Source of the DNA: Microbotryum silenes-acaulis
Lineage: Eukaryota > Basidiomycota > Microbotryomycetes > Microbotryales > Microbotryaceae
Assembly (NCBI GenBank): GCA_003665825.1
Contig: QPFY01000010.1
Coordinates: 682,001-746,000, forward strand
Direction: 5' to 3'
DNA: 64,000 nt
The notes below the pieces were generated by a model that was not told where the DNA came from, did not search any database, and was given only the letters and a program-made list of their open reading frames with translations. Shown piece after piece: positions 11,502-22,203 of the stretch (position 1 is the first letter of the stretch; every line of letters starts with the position of its first letter). The translations under genes were made by a program, and so were the position numbers.

Positions 11502-14500
11502 TTTGATAGTGCTGGGTAATGGATATGCTTGTGCGATATTAAGAGTCGAGGTATGCGATGCGGTGTGTATGGGCTAGCCGCGGTGGGTACTTTTCGAGAC
11601 GTCACCAGGGAATCTCGGGGAGGGGTCAGATCTCGCAGGAATCTGTCGGACTTGAACTAGAGATGGCCAGCAGCTCGATTCGAGGTCGTTCGCTCGCGGT
11701 TGGGAGGGGACGGAGAAAAAAGTATGAAGAGGAGCTGATCAAGTGATGGGGAAGAGAGCGAAAGGCCAAACGGGTGGGCGATTGGTAGAGGGGAATTTCC
11801 CGACGACTCGCAGGCCGAAGATCGTCCGCCCCGTCGGTTTCGATTGCCACTCGGGACCTAAAAGCAATGTAGGGCCACCGAAGTCGGTACCTTTGAGGTC
11901 AGCTCGGGCGCAACTTTAAGAGGTTTCTCCACACGTTGGCACCGCAATAGCACTGGCGCGGTCTCAGGCTGGCTTCACCTGCAGTCATCAGCTTGTCGTC
12001 GAGTTTCGCCGAGAGCGGCCGAAAGCGGTCGAAGCCATGAGATTGCCACGCGATCGATCAGTCGGGGGCACCAGCCTTCTGGAGTGCGCCAGGCTGCGCC
12101 GGCGGCCCAGCGCGCGAGCGCTGCAGGCAGGATTGGCTCACCTTGGGCCTGCTGTTATGCTGATCACTGCTACCGTCGAGAACTGCCTGTTCCAGAGCTT
12201 GGGTGCTACGCCAGGCACTGTAATAATATGTACCGTGTCTCAATACCAAAAATGGGCTTTTGAAACAATGAAAAGGCCTTCCTCTTTGTGTTCCAAAAAA
12301 TTAGAGTCAGTAATTGAACCTGGGCCAACGCCGTTTGCCTCGCCCTGGTGGCCCTAGTTCGTCGCCACAGGCGTGCGCGCAAGCTGGCGATCATAAATTG
12401 CCTTCTTTCCTAAACCGTGCAAGCCCTGAATTCGCGTTGAATCTGGCAGTTCTGCGCGACCTTCTCGGGATCCGGTCTCCGACGCAGCACAACCCACAAT
12501 CATGGTGCGATTTTATTTGCTCAGTTGTCCACGCACCGATACCGAGTCTCCCGGGCCTCGGTTCGCCCGCCCTACAAAGGGGCCTCACCCGCGGCGATGA
12601 CGCGATGACGCTTGTTGCCCACGCGCCCGGCACCAGAAAAACAAAGCGCTTTGTTCTTCCGCCGCTCCCGGTGATGCGTAAGTCCGAGAGCAGAGGGGTC
12701 TGCTCGGGGTGAAAAGTGGACCGTCCCGAAACTCCGGTCAGAAAGGGAGTCTTTCACTTAACAGTTCCTCCACGCTTGCTCTGTGCTCTGCGCTTGATCT
12801 CTCTCTGTGCGCGCGCCCGTGGAGTATCCCGTGGCCTCCTATGTCTGAGCTGCGCATCTCCGCCTCCGGACCGGAATCAGTGACCGAGATTACCGCAACT
12901 AGTATTCCGAGTGGGTCAGGGAGCTTAGTTATAGCGCCTCGGCCGTGCGGCGCGCCCGTTGCAAAACCCTTTTTAAGTCTTCGTAAGCTTTGCTCTAACT
13001 AGGAATAAAAAAGTGTGAGTTAAGGAATGTACCTAAAATCGCTGTTTTTAACTAGGTTGCGGCCCGGAGGGCCGCCTGTGGTGGATGAACCAGCACACTG
13101 TTGTGTCTGTCGCACCTGCCTATGGTGTCCATGTTCCGATCAGAAGTCATGTACAAGCTCTGTAGCAACTTTTGTATTTTTCGCGCCAGTCGAACAAAGC
13201 TACAGCGTTCCCAGTATTTTCCTTCACTTTTCCGTTGACGTAAAACAGTGCGAACACTTATATTGTATGTAATGGACGGCAAGCGCGTGGCTTTGTATGA
13301 CATTGCTTCTACAGCAGATCTCCGCCTGACGGGCGGGGCGAGGGCTGGCGTCTGTCACGTGATGCGGCGCGCCAGCGGTGTCAGTGTCATTCCGGCAGCC
13401 GACCAGCGGCATTAGGGGCTGAACAACAAATCACACCCCGTGAACAAACCTGCGCCACTCCCTCTAACCATTTCTTTTTCTCTCCCACTCTCATCGAATT
13501 TTGTGACACTCATTCAAAGAGAAACCCTCGCCACTATGCCCCGGTCCTAAGGTCGCCAGGGAGGGCCATCGCAACCTCGCCAAGTCTGGGCCGCGATGAG
13601 TGAAAAATAGTTTCTCTGCTGTCTTTCGTCATTAGCCGTTCGATTCTCCTGCTATTTGGAATCATATTCCCGTTAATTTCACGGGATCCCACTGGTCATA
13701 AGTTAGGCTCTTTCCGTCTTCTCATCTCATCTCCTGTCGTATCCTCCGTTCCAATGAGGATCATGTGCAGTGCCGTCAGAACCATCTCCTCCACTAGACA
13801 ACAAGATGCCCCCCCACATTTCTAGGTGAACATCTTCTTCTTCCTCGAGATAGGCCTCAGGGATGCGGGCGAGCATTCGCTACGCCCCACACCCGAGCTC
13901 GGAGGCCCGCCGAGTGTGCGCGCACTTTTCCTAAATGGGGTTTTCCTAATAACGGTTACAGAAGCAAGACGACCGAAGCAGACTATGCACCCAGTGCGCC
14001 AGCTTGTCAATGGTATGGGTAGTAGGAAGGGACGGTATGTACCCTAGGTGTCACCTAGGTACCTTGTTCCTGCGTTCGCGACCAAGGAAAACAGGTCGGG
14101 ATGTCTCTACCTCTTCCAAGATGAGACGGCTCGCGGGCGCTTGGCGCTTGGCAGATTGGCAGGGGACCGGAGGGCGGTGCTGGCAGCGGTCCCGAACTCC
14201 TTCTCGTCAAAATTGCAATCTTAAGTTCTGAAACACCAGCGATTACTACCCCTTTAACGTGTGAATCACGTCAATGAATGCCCTGGTCCAGAAGGAACCA
14301 AGTGAAGGTCCGGAGACAACCTAGTTGGAACTGGGAGCTCGACAAGGCTGCCGAGGCCAGTGCCGAGATCTGATCCGAGAAGCTCTCGGCCAGGTCCAGC
14401 GGTCACCCACGAGCTGCGCTTGGGAGACGAATGCATGTTGCAACTGAACTGAATGCGAGGGAATGGTATGCAAAATAGTACGATCCAAACGACAAGGGGC

Positions 14501-14600
14501 GAAACGTAGGGAATCTGGATGTTAAAATTGGAATAGGCCAGGTAGTCGGTGCTGCGAGTGCCCTGCAGGGCCGGACGTCTCGCAATCTTGCCAGGGAGCC
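11502..14600. other. 3.1 kb stretch with no recognisable gene
   Basis: The first few hundred bases are probably the promoter of the AA14 gene. Beyond that I find only short frames without motifs and no splice-linked exons. Base composition becomes less GC-rich around 12.2-13.8 kb. A short imperfect palindrome (CCTAGGTG, one base, CACCTAGG) lies at 14043-14059. No transposase, reverse transcriptase, tRNA or snRNA signature was seen. Confidence 0.5.
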
Positions 14601-17600
14601 TCAAGAGGTCGGAGCCGGTGCGGTCCATCCCATGGACAGCCGTCGAAGTGCCTTGCTACCCCAAGGAGCTGCCGAGTCTACTTCGGCCGCAGTGACAGGT
14701 GAGTTGACCGCCGATGTATCGCCCGGCTTCGGACTTGTGGCGCCAGCGAGGCCCGGACTCTTGTTCGGTGCGGCTAGCCCTGCATCGATGCCAAGTCCGA
14801 CGCCGATGGGAGTCGCCGAGCCCGTGATGTAAGAAACACTCGACCGACTGGGATGACGCATCAAGGAGGATGGTCGTGAGAAGCGACGTGGCTCCGTGAA
14901 CCCAGAGGCCTTACCCTGCTCGAGCGCTTCCTTGGCCTGTTTCTCCTTGACCACGCGAAGCTGAAGGACCTCCTGTACCTCGGCATCAATCTCCTGGGGG
15001 GTCGGGGGTGACGTCTGGGTCGTTCGCGTCGAGCCGCTCAAAGAGCTGTCGCCCGGATTTGAGGAACTGGTTGACCCGACACTGTGCCTAGTCGAGCTGC
15101 TGCGGTCGCTGCTACTCGACTTTTTACCAATCCAGTTGTTGCCTCCCGTCGAGGCCGTGGGCAGGGCTGAGGTCGGATCACTCGCCGCAGTTGGGGAAAT
15201 GCCAATGCGGGCCATTTCTTGTCGTAGCAGTTCTCGTTCACGGATATCGTCTTCGTCTTCGATCTCATCCGAGATTGCGACCTTTCTGGCGGACCCGTCC
15301 GACGTCAGTCGCAATGGCTTCATACCTGTCGGCACGGCAGAAGCGACTTGAGGGGTGCGCGTGAGGGTGAACGGTAGGACGGCCGACAGGGTATCACCCC
15401 AACCTTTCTTCTGCGCGGACGTAGGCGAAAGAGTACTAGATGCGGCCGGGCTTTGTAGTGACGCTGAAGTCCTCGAGACCGCAGACGGCCTGAACTTGAT
15501 CACTTCTTGGTCGTCGGTTGGCTGCTGGCTCTTCGATGCGGGCGCTTCCTCGGCAGCGACGAAAGCCGGAGCAGCGGCCTTCGGCGTAGCGTTCCGGTAG
15601 TCGACGGCCAATACCTTTTCGAATCCTTCTTGACTGCATACTCGCTCCACGATCTTGGTGACGTATAGAGTCAGTGCCCTGTTGGCCTCGTGTAGCGCCT
15701 TGAGCTCCTTCTGCAGTTCTGCGAACGGAAGACGCAGTGAGAAAGAAGCGGTCAGCTTGGGATCGTCAAGCGAGCACATTGAAAGAGATCAAACCCACCT
15801 TCAACTGATTGGGGCATCGACGGCATCGAGTCCTTGCGTTTTTGCGCCCCTGCAGTCGCCTTTCTGGCCTCGGAAGCTCGTCGTCTCTCCAACTTGGCCG
15901 CTTTTCGTTCCTCCTCTTCGTGATCCACGGCCTGCGCCATCTCCAACTCGGCAGCCAGGTCCAATCCACCACCCGCGCCGCTCTCAACGCTAGGCCGCTT
16001 CTTGGCCCGTCTGCGAGAACCTCCTTTGGTCTGCACGGCGCCCGAATTCGGCGAGCCGGTGCCTTGCGCCTCGAGTAATGCGAGTTCGACCTCGTCATCA
16101 TCGAGTTCGCGCTCTTCACTATCCTCTTCATCGTCATCCGAAAAGTCTTCTTCCTCTCCCACGCTTTCCAAGCCGCCCAAGAATCCAAGTCCTTCGCTGA
16201 GGGGTGTCGACCCTTCCGTCTCTTCCCATTGGAAGCTGCGCTTGAACAGGTCCGTATCTCGCACCTCGCCATTCAACGTCTTTTCTCCCAAGAGGATCTC
16301 GTACGACTCGTTCTCCTCTTGCAAATCCTGGTAAACGCGCTTCAGATCGGTCAATTCGTGTTGAACGGTGCGCAGCGTGACCGTGAGGGATTCGTGTGCG
16401 GTCGACAGAGTTGTCAATTGCTCTTGCAGCGCCAATTCGTTCGCCGTCGGTCCAGTCGAAGGTGCAGAGAGTTTTTTTCTACTCGGGACGGACGAATTGG
16501 ACGACTCGCCATCGGACGTCTTGCCTTCCTTGGACGCCGGGAGGTCGTCTTCGGGGGAAAGGGTCGATTGCTCGTCTTCGTCAGACTTCTTCGGCGAGGG
16601 AGCCAAAGATGCTTCAAATCCAAGCGAGGAACGGGGTGTACGACGAGCACCGACATTGGCGAGGTTGGCGATCCGTCCCTTGTAGTGCGCTTCCTGGTCG
16701 TACCAAGACTGGCGCTCAGAATCGAACGAGTCGGCCTGTGCACGGAGGACGGGAGCGGAAGTGTTAGATCGCCGAAGCTCGGGAAGTCGCCGGGTTGCAA
16801 TGCAATGTTCCGTTCGCACGTACCTGCTCTCGATACCGTTTTGAAGCATCCCTCTTTTCTCGTTCCAATTCTCTGACAGAGGCCCGTAGCTTGTCCAATA
16901 CCTCAATCCTACCCGCCAGCTCTTCCTCCCTGTCGTGTCGAAATTACACATCACCCTGAGTCAGCACACCAGCCCGAGAACACCACGACTCACGAGAGAA
17001 AAGTTCCAGTACTCACATCCTCGCCTGCTCGGCCAACAAGTCTGAATTGGTCGCCCGGACGTTGTCGAGCTGCTTCAAGACGTCGCCGTTCTCATTCACG
17101 AGTGTGGCCTGATCGTCCTCCAAGCTGTTGACGCGCGAGCGCAGGTCCTCCATCTCCAAGTACTGTCTTTGAAAGACATGCAAGATCTCATCCCTGAATC
17201 GCACAACGAGGAGGTAGTGATGCGCATCGGATGTAGGGCAGTGTCAGCCCATCTTGAGATCGCGGAAGCTGGGCTCGGGATTGCGAACCTCTCAAGTCGC
17301 CGGGGCCACCGTCGCTTGTCTTCGTTTCGGAGGACTCCGACCTCGACACGACCGGACGTACCTCGACAGTTGATCAAAGTCATTCTCATCGGTCAAATTC
17401 CCTCCACCAACACCACCAACTTCAACTCCATTACTGGCCATGATAATTTTGGACCAGTCGATCGCACTCGTTCGTCCGGCGAACTGCAGCGATTCTTGCC
17501 GTCGCGATCGCAGGCGCCGGTGGGCTCGAACCTCGGCTGCTAAGGGCGGTGGGGCGGCGGTCGCACGACTCGCGACGGCGGCGAGTTGCTCGAGATCGGA

Positions 17601-17759
17601 GCCTTGAGCCTGCGCTACGGGGTCTTGAGCCGTAGGTGTAGCAGTTGTTGGTGGTTCTGCAGTGACTCCTCCACTTGCTGCTCGGTCTTGCTCGGCCTCG
17701 CCAGCAGGTATGACAAGTGGAGCCAAAGGCAAGCGAGAGGGAGCGCCCGAGCGGTCCAT
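14601..17759 (-). CDS. Large coiled-coil protein of unknown function (fungal 'M protein repeat' type)
   Basis: I infer five exons. The first begins at ATG 17759 and ends in FDQLSR. The second runs from RDEILHVFQRQYLEMEDL to AEQARM, the third covers EEELAGRIEVLDKL..., the fourth is the long Glu/Asp-rich exon (about 15,800-16,737), and the last starts ELQKELKALHE and ends at 14601. Heptad-rich helices dominate the second to fourth exons. They are followed by a highly acidic stretch (SDDDEEDSEERELDDDE) and a basic R/K-rich helix. The best conserved segment is LTLYVTKIVERV...QEGFEKVLAVD at the start of the last exon, a motif I recall from otherwise uncharacterised fungal coiled-coil proteins. The C-terminus is Ser/Pro-rich and probably disordered. 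No catalytic domain is visible; a scaffold or trafficking role is possible but not shown. Confidence 0.75.
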
Positions 17760-18347
17760 TTGGGGTCGATACGTGTTCCCTTAGGCCTGCAAGTCGCGCC
17801 TAATCGAGCGAACGCGCCCCAATCCGGGGAATACGATCCAAAGTCTTCCTGCGTGGGTCGCTCTCTTCGAGATGTCAAACAGATGAGATGCAAGAGGTGT
17901 AAAGGATGGGGAGATGGACAGAGGCGAGAGTAAAAAGAAGGAGGTGATTATCGGACACGGACCCCCGTCCACGTTACGCACCCGCCGCAAACGGTGAAAT
18001 AGGAGGCAGGTTTTGAAGGGTTAGCCGACGGTCAGGAGGCTTGCGGCGCGGCCTGACGGTTTGTCTCATTGGATGGCCAGGTCATTGGGATTATCAAGAG
18101 GAGCTGTATTCATGCACTGATGTAGCACTAGCCTGAAAGTATCTGAAGTACAGTTGCTTGTCGCTGTCACGTAGACGAAAGACACGCTGTCCAAGCTGCC
18201 TCTCGAGCCTGCTATCGACTCTCGAAATCTGGTGGGGACGAGATTGAGGGCCTGAAGAAACATGATTTGACATTGCCAATCGAAAAGAGTAAAAGTGAAG
18301 ATGACCTGCTACTATCGTCCCATTCGTGACACGCTGCAAAACAACGC
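17760..18347. other. Intergenic between coiled-coil gene 5' end and EF-2 3' end
   Basis: Holds the presumed promoter of the coiled-coil gene and the 3'UTR of EF-2. No other gene is seen; the open minus frame crossing 17,615-17,893 has no family features. Confidence 0.5.
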
Positions 18348-21300
18348 TTATAGTTTCTGTGAGAAGCAAAGTGGTGAAAATGATCAGCAGGGAACCTTAT
18401 AGGCAGGGTTAGAAAATGCAAACGCACATCGTAGAATTGGTCGAGCGTAGGAATCTCCAACTTAAGACCCTTCCTCTTTCGAATCTCCAAGACCAAGCTC
18501 TCAACCTTGCCACCCTTCTCTGTCGACTTGCCGGGCATGGTTTGCCAGTGATCGAACACCATCTGGGGGAAGGCCTGGCCGGCAGTGGCCTGGCGCAGCT
18601 CGCCGGTGAAACCGAACGACTCGTTGACGGGCAAGTACGCCTTGACGGTGTACATGGGCGTGCCGACTCGCTGCTCCTCGGAGAAGACGTGACCACGCTT
18701 CCTGTTGAGGGTCGAGTAGATACCACCGAGGGCGGTCTCGGGGCACTGCACCTCGATCATGTACACGGGCTCCTGCAATCCGGGGTCGGCGAGCAAGGCC
18801 GAGGCGTAGACGACTCGTCGGCAGGTGGGGATGATCTGTCCACCACCTCGGTGAATGGCATCGGTGTGGAGCGTGACATCCATGATGTTGTATCGGGTCG
18901 AACGCATGATCTCCTCGGCCATGGGTCCTTCCTTGGACGCCCACTGGAACGCGGCCACGCACGAATCCTTGATTTCACTGAGGTACTGAACGGCCTTGGT
19001 CGTATCAACAAGGAAGTTGGGGCCTTGTCCGTCGGGACCGAAGCACCAAATCTTACGAGCGTCGGTGACGTCCCATCCGTACTCGTCGGCGAGGCAACGC
19101 GCGCGGAGCTTGAAATCGTCGCGGGGGCCGATCTTGCCGTCCTCGACAGCCTTGGCGACCTCCTCGTCGAGGGGCTGCGCGGTCATCCAGATACGGTTGT
19201 GCTTGTTCTGCGACTTGGACAGCGCCGTCATCGACGACGTGGCCTGGATAGTTTCACGGTATCCGACGACGGGGTCCGAGATCTTGAGGGGCACACCGGC
19301 GTGGTCCTCGACGAGATCCTTCAAGCAGATTTCGAGATGCAACTCACCGGCACCGGCGACAATGTGTTCACCGGTCTCGGAGATCCAAGTCTGGACGCAC
19401 GGGTCCGACTTGGACAGACGCTTAAGACCTTCGACAAGCTTGGGCAAGTCGTTGGCGTTCTTGACCTCGACGGCGACTTGCACGACGGGCGAAACAGAGA
19501 ACTTCATGACCTTGAGGTTGTGCGCCGTCTCGGAGGTGGTGAGCGTTCCCGACTTGAGCAAGAACTGGTCGACACCGACGAGACCAACGATGTTACCGGC
19601 GGGGCAGTCCTCGAGGGGGTCGACGCTGCGTCCCATCATCAAGACGGTGCGCTGGATCGACTTGACGAAGAGATCGTCCTTCTTGCCGGGCACGTAGTTG
19701 GGGCCCTGGATGCGGATCTTGGGGCCGGCACGGACCGTTCCGGAGAAGACACGGCCGAAGGCGTAGAAACGACCCTTGTCGGAGGTGGGCACCATCTTGG
19801 AGACGTAAAGCATGAGGGGACCGGACTTGTCGCAGTCACGGATACCGACAGCGGACTCGTCGTCCATGGGACCCTCGTAGAGGGTCTCGACACGGTAGCG
19901 CTGGGCCGTAACGGGCGAGGGCAAGTGGATGACAATCATCTCCAAGAGCGAATCACCGGCGGGCAAGAACTTGCGCATGATGACCTTGAGGAGGGCCTTG
20001 CCTTCGAGGTCCTTCTCGTCCGAGGTGAGGGGGATCTCGAGCTTCTCGAGGAGGGTGGGGATCTGGTCCTTCTTGAAGTTCATGACAGCATCGAAGATCT
20101 TGAAGATAGGGTCGAGGACGAACATGTTGAAACCACGCTCGAGGGGTTTGCCATCGGCGTCCTGGGCCTTGGTCGACCACTTCTTCGTCTTGGGGTTGAA
20201 GTAGTTGTCACCCCAGAGCTTGGGCATGAGCTTGTCTTTGGAGACACCGAACTTCTTGGCGTAGCGGGTCGCGAACTGACGGAGCGTGAAGGCCCAGCCG
20301 TGGAGACCGGAACCGAACGCGACTGTACCGGCCTCGGGGTAGACCTGGCAGTCACCGAGGGCGGGGTCGTTGTAGGTCGAGATGATGACGTTGACGGACT
20401 CGATCGTGCGGGCAAAGGTCTGGTAAAGGTCCTCCTTGTTGATCTGCAACTCGAGGAGGGCTCGGTCGACCTTGTTGATAACGACAACGGGCTTGATGCG
20501 CTCACCGAGGGCTTGACGGAGCACGGTCTCGGTCTGGACGCATACACCATCGATGGTGTCAACGACGACGAGGGCACCATCGGTGACACGGAGGGCGGCG
20601 GTGACTTCGGAGGAGAAATCGACGTGACCGGGGGAGTCGATCAAGTTGATCAAGAACTCTCCACCTAAAGAGGGACGAGGGGAAGCATTACTTTACCCCG
20701 TGAAACACCGTCTGAAACACTTCCTGGACCGAAGAGAATGCGGACGCACCATCGGTCTTTTGCTTGATGTCGGGCACATCGTCCTTGGGGAGCTCAAAGA
20801 ACATGGTGATGGCGGTCGACTTGATGGTGATACCACGGTCCTGCTCGTCCTGACGGGTGTCCATCGCACGCTGGTCACCGGCCTTGGCGGAGGCGATGAT
20901 ACCGGCCTTGGCGAGCAGCGAGTCGGTGAGGGTCGACTTGCCGTGATCGACTGGAGAAGGGCGTAGGAAAGGAACTCGGGCATGAGCAACCAGCGAGTCA
21001 TCGGTCAAAGATGAGAATCGTATCAAACTCACCGTGGGCGATAACGGACACTACGAGGCGGGAACAGCAACGCAAACGCAAGATGAGAAGGTCGAATCAG
21101 CACTTGTGTGGCCACGCACACGACCGGAGGTCACCGGCTCACTACTCACTGTTACGGATGCTGGGAGGATCAAGAAGACCATCGCACACGTGCAAAGCCA
21201 AAGGGACGAATAATCAGCAACTTGATCACGTCAACACCTATAACCACAACTGCCACACCCCTCTCGGCCGTGTGGCCTCGCGCGCGGCCGAGTCAGGCGC

Positions 21301-21694
21301 GAGCCAGCGAAGGCCCGGCTGGCGCGACGGGCTGACACGAGGGCGTCGTCGTCGATGTGGGCCCTGCCACCGCACATGGGTTGGATGCATGTACGCGCCA
21401 CTCCCACGAACGCCCGAGACCCTAATCTAGATTCAGGCAACTCACTTTGTGGGCTTGTCCATGAGCCCACGGATTTCGTCTGCAGTCAGAAAGATCAGGC
21501 CGAGTCAGCTCTCTAATCATTGGAGGGATTCGCAGTTCGCAATGGCTCGCTTGGGATGCGTTCGCCACGCCCTCGACGGCGGGGTGGCCGCAGCTCGGGT
21601 GCGGAGCCCACCACCACGCGAGCCAACACCACCCCCGGGCGATGCGGACCCCAACCAAGAGAGGTGAGAACTGACCAATGGTAAAATTAACCAT
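18348..21694 (-). CDS. EFT1: Translation elongation factor 2 (EF-2)
   Basis: EF-2 is the GTPase that drives ribosomal translocation in the cytosol. Seven exons close exactly to 842 residues, the length of yeast EF-2: 21676-21694 (19 nt), 21446-21479 (34 nt), 21150-21160 (11 nt), 21033-21050 (18 nt), 20750-20950 (201 nt), 18428-20664 (2,237 nt) and 18348-18356 (9 nt, coding Lys-Leu-stop). The N-terminus assembles as [16 protein letters not shown], then NIRNMSVIAHVDHGKST (G1). Later motifs are [24 protein letters not shown] (G3) and NKVDR (G4). The diphthamide loop ([12 protein letters not shown]) is intact, so the protein should be a substrate for diphthamide synthesis. Codon use in the main exon is strongly biased to C-ending codons, as expected for very high expression. 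Confidence 0.98.
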
Positions 21695-22203
21695 GTTGGG
21701 CTAGACTTTTGGGCGGTGACGGGTGGTGAGGAAGGAGGGGAGGGGAAAGGGTGGGTACGCGGGCGCGACCTCGAGAGATCGGTGGGATGGGGGGGGAAAA
21801 GAGCGGTGCCGTCCACGCTGCAAAACTTCGACCATGCCACGCCCTCGGCGCGAAAACCGCTGCCGCTCAGGCCTCCTTGCCAGCTAACCCCCACCTGGAA
21901 CCTCCACTTGCGGGCGTCGCCACCTCGTTGTAGTGACTCGATTTTCGGACCGGGGCCAGCTGTGGCGCTTCGGTGGCGAACATTCACCGCAACCAAACTC
22001 GATTTCTGGGTCCTTCTCTATTGCTCTACGCAATACCCGGCGTTAGCAGTCGCGGGCCATTGCGGGCTGAGAACCATGACTTTTCTTCCGCACACACAGG
22101 GCAAACAAAAGTCCCCAAGAGGTCGACATGACAATTAAAAAGACAAAAAAAATAAACCCAAAGAAAACTCGGCCTATGCGCCCACTCTTACCCCTCCCAA
22201 GCT
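21695..22203. other. EF-2 promoter / PSO2 3' flank
   Basis: About 500 bp between the EF-2 start codon and the PSO2 stop codon, both genes on the minus strand. It contains the EF-2 promoter. An open plus frame of 140 codons (21,716-22,138) has no coding character. Confidence 0.5.

Noticed and set aside
14043..14059. Short palindrome as a possible mobile-element end or operator
   Set aside because: Two 8-bp arms with one base between are easily expected by chance in several kilobases of non-coding DNA, and no partner repeat or transposase was found.
18416..20668. 750-codon plus-strand open frame opposite EF-2
   Set aside because: It is the exact antisense of the main EF-2 exon. It stays open because EF-2 uses strongly biased C-ending codons, and its product is a Gly/Asp/Leu-rich sequence with no domain.
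21716..22138. 140-codon plus-strand frame upstream of EF-2
   Set aside because: No coding character; lies in the EF-2 promoter.
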